DNA of 64,000 bases, taken from contig OZ038532.1 of assembly GCA_964036665.1 (NCBI GenBank), forward strand, positions 14,216,537 to 14,280,536. The letters are read 5' to 3'. A program made the position numbers and the translations under genes. Under the pieces are notes generated by a model. That model made no database searches. It had not been told where the DNA came from and was given only the letters and a program-made list of their open reading frames with translations. Each line of letters starts with the position of its first letter. Position 1 is the first letter of the stretch. This stretch comes from Gordius sp. MW1 (taxonomy: Eukaryota; Nematomorpha; Gordioida; Gordea; Gordiidae). Shown piece after piece: positions 13,827 to 25,825 of this stretch.

Positions 13827-16577
13827 TTGTCTTTTGTCAAAATGATAGTTTTCGCAGCTTAAAACCTCTTTTCGGAAGTCAATCGAGGATAATAGGATTC
13901 TCAAATTGGCTTACTTTTATATATTTTTTCATGCTCTTTCACATAGAATTGAAAAAAATAAATATTTTTACCTCAAAATTTTTCACATATTTTTCTTTGA
14001 ACCGTATTCATCCGATGAAAGTTGTCGTTTTCAGACTTGGTTTCTATGATCCCAAGTAAAAATTTATCAGAATCTGAAAACTATTACTTTGAAATCATGA
14101 TCGCATAGAGCCATTTTCAAAAATTAAGCATCACGTTGCGATACAACAAACTAATCGCAACAATAAAACGTTGTCTTTTGTCAAAATGATAGTTCTCGCA
14201 GCTTAAAACCTCTTTTCGGAAGTCAATCGAGGATAATAGGATTCTCAAATTGGCTTACTTTTATATATTTTTTTATGCTCTTTCACATAGAATCAAAAAA
14301 AATAAATATTTTTACCTCAAAATTTTTCACATATTTTTCTTTGAACCGTATTCATCCGATGAAAGTTGTCGTTTTCAGACGTGGTTTCTAAGATCCCAAG
14401 TAAAAATTTATCAGTGAAAACTATTACTTTGAAATCATGATCGCATAGAGCCATTTTCAAAAATTAAGCATCACGTTGCGATACAACAAACTAATCGCAA
14501 CAATAAAACGTTGTCTTTTGTCAAAATGATAGTTCTCGCAGCTTAAAACCTCTTTGCGGAAGTCAATCGAGGATAATAGGATTCTCAAATTGCCTTACTT
14601 TTATATATTTTTTCATGCTCTTTCACATAGAATTGAAAAAAATAAATATTTTTACCTCAAAATTTTTCACATATTTTTCTTTGAACCGTATTCATCCGAT
14701 GAAAGTTGTCGTTTTCAGACGTGGTTTCTATGATCCCAAGTAAAAATTTATCAGAATCTAAAAACTATTACTTTGAAATGATAATCGCATAGAGCAGTTT
14801 TAAAAAATTCAGCACTCACGTTGCGATACAACAAACTAATCACAACAATAAAACGTTGTCTTTTGTCAAAATGAATAGTTCTGGCAGCTTAAAACCTCTT
14901 TTCGGAAGTAAATCGAGGATAATAGGATTCTCAAATTGGCTTACTTTTATATGTTTCTTCATGCTCTTTCACATAGAATTGAAAAAATTAAATATTTTTA
15001 CCTCAAAATTTTTCACATATATTTCTTTGAACCGTATTCATCCGATGAAAGTTTTCGTTTTCAGACGTGGTTTCTATGATCCCAAGTAAAAATTTATCAG
15101 AATCAGAGAAATGTTACTTTGAAATCATGATCGCATAGTGCATTTTTGAAAAATTAAACACTCACGTTGCGATACAACAAACTAATCGCAACAATAAAAC
15201 GTTGTCTTTTGTCAAAATGAATAGTTCTGGCAGCTTAAAACCTCTTTTCGGAAGTAAATCGAGGATAATAGGATTCTCAAATTGGCTTACTTTTATATAT
15301 TTTTTCTTGCTCTTTCACATAGAATTGAAAAAAATAAATATTTTTACCTCAAAATTTTTCACATATTTTTCTTTGAACCGTATTCATCCGATGAAAGTTG
15401 TCGTTTTCAGACTTGGTTTCTATGATCCCAAGTAAAAATTTATCAGAATCTGAAAACTATTACTTTGAAATCATGATCGCATAGAGCCATTTTCAAAAAT
15501 TAAGCATCACGTTGCGATACAACAAACTAATCGCAACAATAAAACGTTGTCTTTTGTCAAAATGATAGTTCTCGCAGCTTAAAACCTCTTTTCGGAAGTC
15601 AATCGAGGATAATAGGATTCTCAAATTGGCTTACTTTTATATATTTTTTTATGCTCTTTCACATAGAATCAAAAAAAATAAATATTTTTACCTCAAAATT
15701 TTTCACATATTTTTCTTTGAACCGTATTCATCCGATGAAAGTTGTCGTTTTCAGACGTGGTTTCTAAGATCCCAAGTAAAAATTTATCAGTGAAAACTAT
15801 TACTTTGAAATCATGATCGCATAGAGCCATTTTCAAAAATTAAGCATCACGTTGCGATACAACAAACTAATCGCAACAATAAAACGTTGTCTTTTGTCAA
15901 AATGATAGTTCTCGCAGCTTAAAACCTTTTTGCGGAAGTCAATCGAGGAGAATAGGATTCTCAAATTGCCTTACTTTTATATATTTTTTCATGCTCTTTC
16001 ACATAGAATTGAAAAAAATAAATATTTTTACCTCAAAATTTTTCACATATTTTTCTTTGAACCGTATTCATCCGATGAAAGTTGTCGTTTTCAGACGTGG
16101 TTTCTATGATCCCAAGTAAAAATTTATCAGAATCTAAAAACTATTACTTTGAAATGATAATCGCATAGAGCAGTTTTCAAAAATTCAGCACTCACGTTGC
16201 GATACAACAAACTAATCACAACAATAAAACGTTGTCTTTTGTCAAAATGAATAGTTCTGGCAGCTTAAAACCTCTTTTCGGAAGTAAATCGAGGATAATA
16301 GGATTCTCAAATTGGCTTACTTTTATATATTTCTTCATGCTCTTTCACATAGAATTGAAAAAATTAAATATTTTTACCTCAAAATTTTTCACATATATTT
16401 CTTTGAACCGTATTTATCCGATGAAAGTTTTCGTTTTCAGACGTGGTTTCTATGATCCCAAGTAAAAATTTATCAGAATCAGAGAAATGTTACTTTGAAA
16501 TCATGATCGCATAGTGCATTTTTGTAAAATTAAACACTCACGTTGCGATACAACAAACTAAGCGCAACAATAAAACG
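13827..16577 (+). repeat. 4-mer HOR, two copies (1376 bp)
   Basis: Monomers at 14171, 14511 and 14856 repeat at 15547, 15887 and 16232 with a constant 1376-bp offset, and 13827 corresponds to 15202 at 1375 bp. Marks: TCTAAGATCCCAAG followed by TCAGTGAAAAC; CTCTTTGCGG or CCTTTTTGCGG with TTGCCTTAC; the GATAATCGCATAGAGCAG linker followed by ATCACAAC in the dyad; CACATATATTTC and GTTTTCGTTTTC in 14856 and 16232. The same four-slot order reappears in the 19.7-22.1, 23.1-25.8, 29.6-30.9 and 43-44 kb regions, so it is an older HOR of the array. Confidence 0.85.
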
Positions 16578-17267
16578 TTGTCTTTTGTCAAAATGAATAG
16601 TTCTGGCAGCTTAAAACCTCTTTTCGGAAGTAAATCGAGGATAATAGGATTCTCAAATTGGCTTACTTTTATATATTTTTTCATGCACTTTCACATAGAA
16701 TCGAAAAAAATAAATATTTTTACTTCAAAAATTTTCACATATTTTTCTTTCAACCGTATGCATCCGATTAAAGTTGTCGTTTTCAGACGTGGTTTCGATG
16801 ATAAAAAGTAAAAATTTATCAGAATCAGAAAACTATTACTTTGAAATCATGATCGCATAGAGCCATTTTCAAAAATTAAGCATCACGTTGCGATACAACA
16901 AACTAATCGCAACAATAAAACGTTGTCTTTTGTCAAAATGATAGTTCTCGCAGCTTTAAACCTCTTTTTGGAAGTCAATCGAGGATAATAGGATTCTTAA
17001 ATTGGCTCACTTTTATATATTTTTTCATGCTCTTTCACATAGAATCGAAAAAAATAAATATTTATACCTCAAAATTTTTTACACATTTTTCTTTCAACCG
17101 TATGCATCCGATGAAAGTTGTCGTTTTCAGACGTGGTTTCGATGATAAAAAGTAAAAATTTATCAGAATCAGAAAACTATTACTTTAAAATCATGATCGC
17201 ATAGTGCATTTTTGAAAAATTAAGCACTCACGTTGCGATACAACAAACCAAGCGCAACAATAAAACG
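16578..17267 (+). repeat. Two monomers linking 4-mer HOR to the 15-monomer-offset copy
   Basis: The monomer at 16578 has GCACTTTCACATAG and ATCCGATTAAAG and is nearly the same as 20358 and 21734, 11 and 15 monomers away. The monomer at 16923 has several private changes (CAGCTTTAAACC, TTTTTGGAAG, GGCTCAC, TTTATACCTC, TTTTTTACACA), making it one of the more diverged copies. The preceding dyad right arm is AGCGCAAC at about 16560 and again at about 17250. Confidence 0.75.
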
Positions 17268-17609
17268 TTGTCTTTTGTCAAAATGATTGTTCTCGCAGCT
17301 TAAAACCTCTTTTCGGAAGTCAATCAGGATAATAGGATTCTCAAATTGGCTTACTTTTATATATTCTTTCATGCTCTTTCACATAGAATGAAAAAAATAA
17401 ATATTTTTACGTCAAAATTTTTCACATATTTTTCTTTCAACCGTATGCATCCGATGAAAGTTGTCGTTTTCAGACGTGGTTTCGATGATAAAAAGTAAAA
17501 ATTTATCAGAAGCAGAAAACTATTACTTTGAAATCATGATCGCATAGAGCCATTTTCAAAAATTAAGCATCACGTTGCGATACAACAAACTAATCGCAAC
17601 AATAAAACG
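17268..17609 (+). repeat. Chimeric monomer from a 1-monomer deletion
   Basis: The left part has the GATTGTTCTCG head and ATTCTTTCATG of the monomer at 11774. The right part has AGAATGAAAAAAATAAAT and TTTACGTC of the monomer at 12119. In the 11.8-12.5 kb copy these are two consecutive monomers; here they are one. The join falls within the ~20 bp they share (about 17369-17389). The copy also lost two bases of ATCGAGG (AATCAGGATAAT). Confidence 0.8.
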
Positions 17610-19666
17610 TTGTCTTTTGTCAAAATCATAGTTCTCGCAGCTTAAAACCTCTTTTCGGAAGTCAATCGAGGATAATAGGATTCTCAAATTGGCTTACTTT
17701 TATATATTTTTTCATGCTCTTTCACATAGAATTGAAAAAAATAAATATTCTTACCTCAAAATTTTTCACATATTTTTCTTTGAACCGTATTCATCCGATG
17801 AAAGTTGTCGTTTTCAGACGTGGTTTCTATGATCCCAAGTAAAAATTTATCAGAATCTAAAAACTACTACTTTAAAATCATGATCGCATAGTGCATTTTT
17901 GAAAAATTAAGCAATCACGTTGCGATCAAACTAATCGCAACAATAAAACGTTGTCTTTTGTCAAAATGATAGTTCTCGCAGCTTAAAACCTCTTTTCGGA
18001 AGTCAATCGAGGATAATAGGATTCTCAAATTGGCTTACTTTTATATATTTTTTCATGCTCTTTCACATAGAATTGAAAAAAATAAATATTCTTACCTCAA
18101 AATTTTTCACATATTTTTCTTTGAAACGTATTCATCCGATGAAAGTTGTCGTTTTCAGACGTGGTTTCTATGATCCCAAGTAAAAATTTATCAGAATCAG
18201 AGAAATGTTACTTTGAAATCATGATCGCATAGGTCATTTTTGAAAAATTAAACACTCACGTTGCGATACAACAAACTAATCGCAACAATAAAACGTTGTC
18301 TTTTGTCAAAATGAATAGTTCTGGCAGCTTAAAACCTCTTTTCGGAAGTAAATCGAGGATAATAGGATTCTCAAATTGGCTTACTTTTATATATTTTTTC
18401 ATGCTCTTTCACATAGAATTGAAAAAAAAATAAATATTTTTACCTCAAAATTTTTCACATATTTTTCTTTGAACCGTATACATCCGATGAAAGTTGTCGT
18501 TTTCAGACTTGGTTTCTATGATCCCAAGTAAAAATTTATCAGAATCTAAAAACTATTACTTTGAAATCATGATCGCATAGAGCCATTTTCAAAAATTAAG
18601 CATCACGTTGCGATACAACAAACTAATCGCAACAATAAAACGTTGTCTTTTGTCAAAATGATAGTTCTCGCAGCTTAAAACCTCTTTTCGGAAGTCAATC
18701 AAGGATAATAGGATTCTCAAATTGGCTTACTTTTATATGTTTTTTTATGCTCTTTCACATAGAATTAAAAAAAATAAATATTTTTACCTCAAAATTTTTC
18801 ACATATTTTTCATTGAACGGATTCATCCGATGAAAGTTGTCGTTTTCAGACGTGGTTTCTAAGATCCCAAGTAAAAATTTATCTGTGAAAACTATTACTT
18901 TGAAATCATGATCGCATAGAGCCATTTTCAAAAATTAAGCATCACGTTGCGATACAACAAACTAATCGCAACAATAAAACGTTGTCTTTTGTCAAAATGA
19001 TAGTTCTCGCAGCTTAAAACCTCTTTTCGGAAGTCAATCGAGGATAATAGGATTCTCAAATTGGCTTACTTTTATATATTTTTTCATGCTCTTTCACATA
19101 GAATTGAAAAAAATAAATATTTTTACCTCAAAATTTTTCACATATTTTTCTTTGAACCGTATTCATCCGATGAAAGTTGTCGTTTTCAGACGTGGTTTCT
19201 ATGATCCCAAATAAATATTTATCAGAATCTAAATATTTTACTTTGAAATGATAATCGCATAGAGCAGTTTTCAAAAATTCAGCACTCACGTTGCGATACA
19301 ACAAACTAATCACAACAATAAAACGTTGTCTTTTGTCAAAATGAATAGTTCTGGCAGCTTAAAACCTCTTTTCGGAAGTAAATCGAGGATAATAGGATTC
19401 TCAAATTGGCTTACTTTTATATATTTTTTCATGCTCTTTCACATAGAATTGAAAAAATTAAATATTTTTACCTCAAAATTTTTCACATATTTTTCTTTGA
19501 ACCGTATTCATCCGATGAAAGTTGTCGTTTTCAGACGTGGTTTCTAAGATCCCAAGTAAAAATTTATCAGTGAAAACTATTACTTTAAAATCATGATCGC
19601 ATAGAGCCATTTTCAAAAATTAAGCATCACGTTGCGATACAACAAACTAATCGCAACAATAAAACG
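17610..19666 (+). repeat. 15-monomer-offset copy continuing into 4-mer type monomers
   Basis: Monomers at 17610, 17951 and 18296 correspond to 12463, 12802 and 13147 (offset 5147-5149 bp), including the short-spacer dyad near 17930 and GCATAGGTCATTTTTG near 18230. Monomers 18643, 18982 and 19326 correspond to 13488, 13827 and 14171 at 5155 bp. The 18643 copy has ATCAAGGATAAT, CATTGAACGGATTC and TATCTGTGAAAAC changes. Confidence 0.75.
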
Positions 19667-22077
19667 TTGTCTTTTGTCAAAATGATAGTTCTCGCAGCTT
19701 AAAACCTCTTTTCGGAAGTCAATCGAGGATAATAGGATTCTCAAATTGGCTTACTTTTATATATTTTTTCATGCTCTTTCACATAGAATTGAAAAAAATA
19801 AATATTTTTACCTCAAAATTTTTCACATATTTTTCTTTGAACCGTATTCATCCGATGAAAGTTGTCGTTTTCAGACGTGGTTTCTATGATCCCAAGTAAA
19901 TATTTATCAGAATCTAAAAACTATTACTTTGAAATGATAATCGCATAGAGCAGTTTTCAAAAATTCAGCACTCACGTTGAGATACAACAAACTAATCACA
20001 ACAATAAAACGTTGTCTTTTGTCAAAATGAATAGTTCTGGCAGCTTAAAACCTCTTTTCGGAAGTAAATCGAGGATAATAGGATTATCAAATTGGCTTAC
20101 TTTTATATATTTTTTCATGCTCTTTCACATAGAATTGAAAAAATTAAATATTTTTACCTCAAAATTTTTCACATATTTTTCTTTGAACCGTATTTATCCG
20201 ATGAAAGTTGTCGTTTTCAGACGTGGTTTCTATGATCCCAAGTAAAAATTTATCAGAATCAGAGAAATGTTACTTTGAAATCATGATCGCATAGTGCATT
20301 TTTGAAAAATTAAACACTCACGTTGCGATACAACAAACTAATCGCAACAATAAAACGTTGTCTTTTGTCAAAATGAATAGTTCTGGCAGCTTAAAACCTC
20401 TTTTCGGAAGTAAATCGAGGATAATAGGATTCTCAAATTGGCTTACTTTTATATATTTTTTCATGCACTTTCACATAGAATCGAAAAAAATAAATATTTT
20501 TACTTCAAAAATTTTCACATATTTTTCTTTCAACCGTATGCATCCGATTAAAGTTGTCGTTTTCAGACGTGGTTTCGATGATAAAAAGTAAAAATTTATC
20601 AGAATCAGAAAACTATTACTTTGAAATCATGATCGCATAGAGCCATTTTCAAAAATTAAGCATCACGTTGCGATACAACAAACTAATCGCAACAATAAAA
20701 CGTTGTCTTATGTCAAAATGATAGTTCTCGCAGCTTAAAACCTCTTTTCGGAAGTCAATCGAGGATAATAGGATTCTCAAATTGGCTTACTTTTATATAT
20801 TTTTTTATGCTCTTTCACATAGAATTAAGAAAAATAAATATTTTTACCTCAAAATTTTTCACATATTTTTCTTTGAACCGTATTCATCCGATGAAAGTTG
20901 TCGTTTTCAGACGTGGTTTCTAAGATCCCAAGTAAAAATTTATCAGTGAAAACTATTACTTTGAAATCATGATCGCATAGAGCCATTTTCAAAAATTAAG
21001 CATCACGTTGCGATACAACAAACTAATCGCAACAATAAAACGTTGTCTTTTGTCAAAATGATAGTTCTCGCAGCTTAAAACCTCTTTTCGGAAGTCAATC
21101 GAGGATAATAGGATTCTCAAATTGGCTTACTTTTATATATTTTTTCATGCTCTTTTACATAGAATTGAAAAAAATTAATATTTTTACCTCAAAATTTTTC
21201 ACATATTTTTCTTTGAACCGTATAAATCCGATGAAAGTTGTCGTTTTCAGACGTGGTTTCTATGATCCCAAGTAAATATTTATCAGAATCTAAAAACTAT
21301 TACTTTGAAATGATAATCGCATAGAGCAGTTTTCAAAAATTCAGCACTCACGTTGCGATACAACAAACTAATCACAACAATAAAACGTTGTCTTTTGTCA
21401 AAATGAATAGTTCTGGCATCTTAAAACCTCTTTTCGGAAGTGAATCGAGGATAATAAGATTCTCAAATTGGCTTACTTTTATATATTTTTTCATGCTCTT
21501 TCACATAGAATTGAAAAAATTAAATATTTTTACCTCAAAATTTTTCACATATTTTTCTTTGAACCGTATTCATCCGATGAAAGTTGTCGTTTTCAGACGT
21601 GGTTTCTATGATCCCAAGTAAAAATTTATCAGAATCAGAGAAATGTTACTTTGAAATCATGATCGCATAGTGCATTTTTGAAAAATTAAACACTCACGTT
21701 GCGATACAACAAACTAATCGCAACAATAAAACGTTGTCTTTTGTCAAAATGAATAGTTCTGGCAGCTTAAAACCTCTTTTCGGAAGTAAATCGAGGATAA
21801 TAGGATTCTCAAATTGGCTTACTTTTATATATTTTTTCATGCACTTTCACATAGAATCGAAAAAAATAAATATTTTTACTTCAAAAATTTCACATATTTT
21901 TCTTTCAACCGTATGCATCCGATTAAAGTTGTCGTTTTCAGACGTGGTTTCGATGATAAAAAGTAAAAATTTATCAGAATCAGAAAACTATTACTTTGAA
22001 ATCATGATCGCATAGAGCCATTTTCAAAAATTAAGCATCACGTTGCGATACAACAAACTAATCGCAACAATAAAACG
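19667..22077 (+). repeat. 4-mer HOR, nearly two copies (1376 bp)
   Basis: Monomers at 19667, 20012 and 20358 repeat at 21043, 21388 and 21734 with a constant 1376-bp offset. Both copies share ATTAAAG after ATCCG and ACTTCAAAAATTTTCAC in the GCACTTTC monomer. The first copy has a dyad left-arm change (GTTGAGAT, about 19977). At 21734 a deleted base in the AAAAATTTCAC run shifts the incidental frame. Confidence 0.85.
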
Positions 22078-23084
22078 TTGTCTTTTGTCAAAATGATAGT
22101 TCTCGCAGCTTAAAACCTCTTTTCGGAAGTCAATCGAGGATAATAGGATTCTCAAATTGGCTTACTTTTATATATTTTTTCATGCTCTTTCACATAGAAT
22201 CGAAAAAAATCTATATTTTTACCTCAAAATTTTTCACAGATTTTTCTTTCAACCGTATGCATCCGATGAAAGTTGTCGTTTTCAGACGTGGTTTCGATGA
22301 TAAAAAGTAAAAATTTATCAGAATCAGAAAACAATTACTTTAAAATCATGATCGCATAGTGCATTTTTGAAAAATTAAACACTCACGTTGCGATACAACA
22401 AACTAATCGCAACAATAAAACGTTATCTTTTGTCAAAATGAATAGTTCTGGCAGCTTAAAACCTCTTTTCGGAAGTAAATCGAGGATAATAGGATTCTCA
22501 AATTGGCTTACTTTTATATATTCTTTCATGCTCTTTCACATAGAATTGAAAAAAATAAATATTTTTACCTCAAAATTTTTCACATATTTTTCTTTGAACC
22601 GTATTCATCCGATGAAAGTTGTCGTTTTCAGACGTGGTTTCTATGATCCCAAGTAAAAATTTATCAGAATCAGAGAAATGTTACTTTGAAATCATGATCG
22701 CATAGTGCATTTTTGAAAAATTAAACACTCACGTTGCGATACAACAAACTAATCGCAACAATAAAACGTTGTCTTTTGTCAAAATGAATAGTTCTGGCAG
22801 CTTAAAACCTCTTTTCGGCAGTAAATCGAGGATAATAGGATTCTCAAATTGGCTTACTTTTATATATTTTTTCATGCTCTTTCACATAGAATTGAAAAAA
22901 ATAAATATTTTTACCTCAAAATTTTTCACATATTTTTCTTTCAACCGTATGCATCCGATGAAAGTTGTCGTTTTCAGACGTGGTTTCGATGATAAAAAGT
23001 AAAAATTTATCAGAATCAGAAAACTATTACTTTGAAATCATGATCGCATAGAGCCATTTTCAAAAATTAAGCATCACGTTGCGA
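22078..23084 (+). repeat. Three satellite monomers between two HOR blocks
   Basis: Monomers start at 22078, 22423 and 22769. The first has ATCTATATTTTTAC and CACAGATTTTTC. The second has the landmark altered to ACGTTATC. The third has TTTTCGGCAG. All three end in intact or near-intact dyads. Nothing other than satellite is present. Confidence 0.75.
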
Positions 23085-25825
23085 TACAACAAACTAATCG
23101 CAACAATAAAAGGTTGTCTTTTGTCAAAATGATAGTTCTCGCAGCTTAAAACCTCTTTTCGGAAGTCAATCGAGGATAATAGGATTCTCAAATTGGCTTA
23201 CTTTTATATATTTTTTCATGCTCTTTTACATAGAATTGAAAAAAATAAATATTCTTACCTCAAAATTTTTCACATATTTTTCTTTGAACCGTATTCATCC
23301 GATGAAAGTTGTCGTTTTCAGACGTGGTTTCTATGATCCCAAATAAAAATTTATCAGAATCTAAAAACTAATACTTTAAAATCATGATCGCATAGTGCAT
23401 TTTTGAAAAATTAAGCAATCACGTTGCGATCAAACTAATCGCAACAATAAAACGTTGTCTTTTGTCAAAATGATAGTTCTCGCAGCTTAAAACCTCTTTT
23501 CGGAAGTCAATCGAGGATAATAGGATTCTCAAATTGGCTTACTTTTATATATTTTTTATGCTCTTTCACATAGAATTAAAAAAATAAATATTTTTACCTC
23601 AAAATTTTTCACTTATTTTTCTTTGAACCGTATTCATCCGATGAAAGTTGTCGTTTTCAGACGTGGTTTCTAAGATCCCAAGTAAAAATTTATCAGTGAA
23701 AACTATTACTTTGAAATCATGATCGCATAGAGCCATTTTCAAAAATTAAGCATCACGTTGCGATACAACAAACTAATCGCAACAATAAAACGTTGTCTTT
23801 TGTCAAAATGATAGTTCTCGCAGCTTAAAACCTCTTTTCGGAAGTCAATCGAGGATAATAGGATTCTCAAATTGGCTTACTTTTATATATTTTTTCATGC
23901 TCTTTCACATAGAATTGAAAAAAATAAATATTTTTACCTCAAAATTTTTCACATATTTTTCTTTGAACCGTATTCATCCGATGAAAGTTGTCGTTTTCAG
24001 ACGTGGTTTCTATGATCCCAAGTAAATATTTATCAGAATCTAAAAACTATTACTTTGAAATGATAATCGCATAGAGCAGTTTTCAAAAATTCACCACTCA
24101 CGTTGCGATACAACAAACTAATCACAACAATAAAACGTTGTCTTTTGTCAAAATGAATAGTTCTGGCAGCTTAAAACCTCTTTTCGGAAGTAAATCGAGG
24201 ATAATAGGATTCTCAAATTGGCTTACTTTTATATATTTTTTCATGCTCTTTCACATAGAATTGAAAAAATTAAATATTTTAACCTCAAAATTTTTCACAT
24301 ATTTTTCTTTGAACCGTATTCATCCGATGAAAGTTGTCGTTTTCAGACGTGGTTTCTATGATCCCAAGTAAAAATTTATCAGAATCAGAGAAATGTTACT
24401 TTGAAATCATGATCGCATAGTGCATTTTTGAAAAATTAAACACTCACGTTGCGATACAACAAACTAATCGCAACAATAAAAGGTTGTCTTTTGTCAAAAT
24501 GATAGTTCTCGCAGCTTAAAACCTCTTTTCGGAAGTCAATCGAGGATAATAGGATTCTCAAATTGGCTTACTTTTATATATTTTTTCATGCTCTTTTACA
24601 TAGAATTGAAAAAAATAAATATTCTTACCTCAAAATTTTTCACATATTTTTCTTTGAACCGTATTCATCCGATGAAAGTTGTCGTTTTCAGACGTGGTTT
24701 CTATGATCCCAAATAAAAATTTATCAGAATCTAAAAACTAATACTTTAAAATCATGATCGCATAGTGCATTTTTGAAAAATTAAGCAATCACGTTGCGAT
24801 CAAACTAATCGCAACAATAAAACGTTGTCTTTTGTCAAAATGATAGTTCTCGCAGCTTAAAACCTCTTTTCGGAAGTCAATCGAGGATAATAGGATTCTC
24901 AAATTGGCTTACTTTTATATATTTTTTTATGCTCTTTCACATAGAATTAAAAAAATAAATATTTTTACCTCAAAATTTTTCACTTATTTTTCTTTGAACC
25001 GTATTCATCCGATGAAAGTTGTCGTTTTCAGACGTGGTTTCTAAGATCCCAAGTAAAAATTTATCAGTGAAAACTATTACTTTGAAATCATGATCGCATA
25101 GAGCCATTTTCAAAAATTAAGCATCACGTTGCGATACAACAAACTAATCGCAACAATAAAACGTTGTCTTTTGTCAAAATGATAGTTCTCGCAGCTTAAA
25201 ACCTCTTTTCGGAAGTCAATCGAGGATAATAGGATTCTCAAATTGGCTTACTTTTATATATTTTTTCATGCTCTTTCACATAGAATTGAAAAAAATAAAT
25301 ATTTTTACCTCAAAATTTTTCACATATTTTTCTTTGAACCGTATTCATCCGATGAAAGTTGTCGTTTTCAGACGTGGTTTCTATGATCCCAAGTAAATAT
25401 TTATCAGAATCTAAAAACTATTACTTTGAAATGATAATCGCATAGAGCAGTTTTCAAAAATTCACCACTCACGTTGCGATACAACAAACTAATCACAACA
25501 ATAAAACGTTGTCTTTTGTCAAAATGAATAGTTCTGGCAGCTTAAAACCTCTTTTCGGAAGTAAATCGAGGATAATAGGATTCTCAAATTGGCTTACTTT
25601 TATATATTTTTTCATGCTCTTTCACATAGAATTGAAAAAATTAAATATTTTAACCTCAAAATTTTTCACATATTTTTCTTTGAACCGTATTCATCCGATG
25701 AAAGTTGTCGTTTTCAGACGTGGTTTCTATGATCCCAAGTAAAAATTTATCAGAATCAGAGAAATGTTACTTTGAAATCATGATCGCATAGTGCATTTTT
25801 GAAAAATTAAACACTCACGTTGCGA
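23085..25825 (+). repeat. 4-mer HOR duplication (1370-1371 bp)
   Basis: Monomers at 23114, 23455, 23793 and 24138 repeat at 24484, 24825, 25164 and 25509. The offset is 1370 bp and then 1371 bp after a single T difference in ATATTTTTTATGC (near 23563). Shared private marks are AAAAGGTTGTC in the landmark, GATCCCAAATAAAAA, AAACTAATACTTT, GCAATCACG before the short-spacer dyad, CACTTATTTTTC, and TTCACCACTCACG. The left border falls in the linker before 23114, where the copies carry different linkers (AGCCATTTTC versus TGCATTTTTG). I see almost no substitutions between the copies, so the event is recent. Confidence 0.88.
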
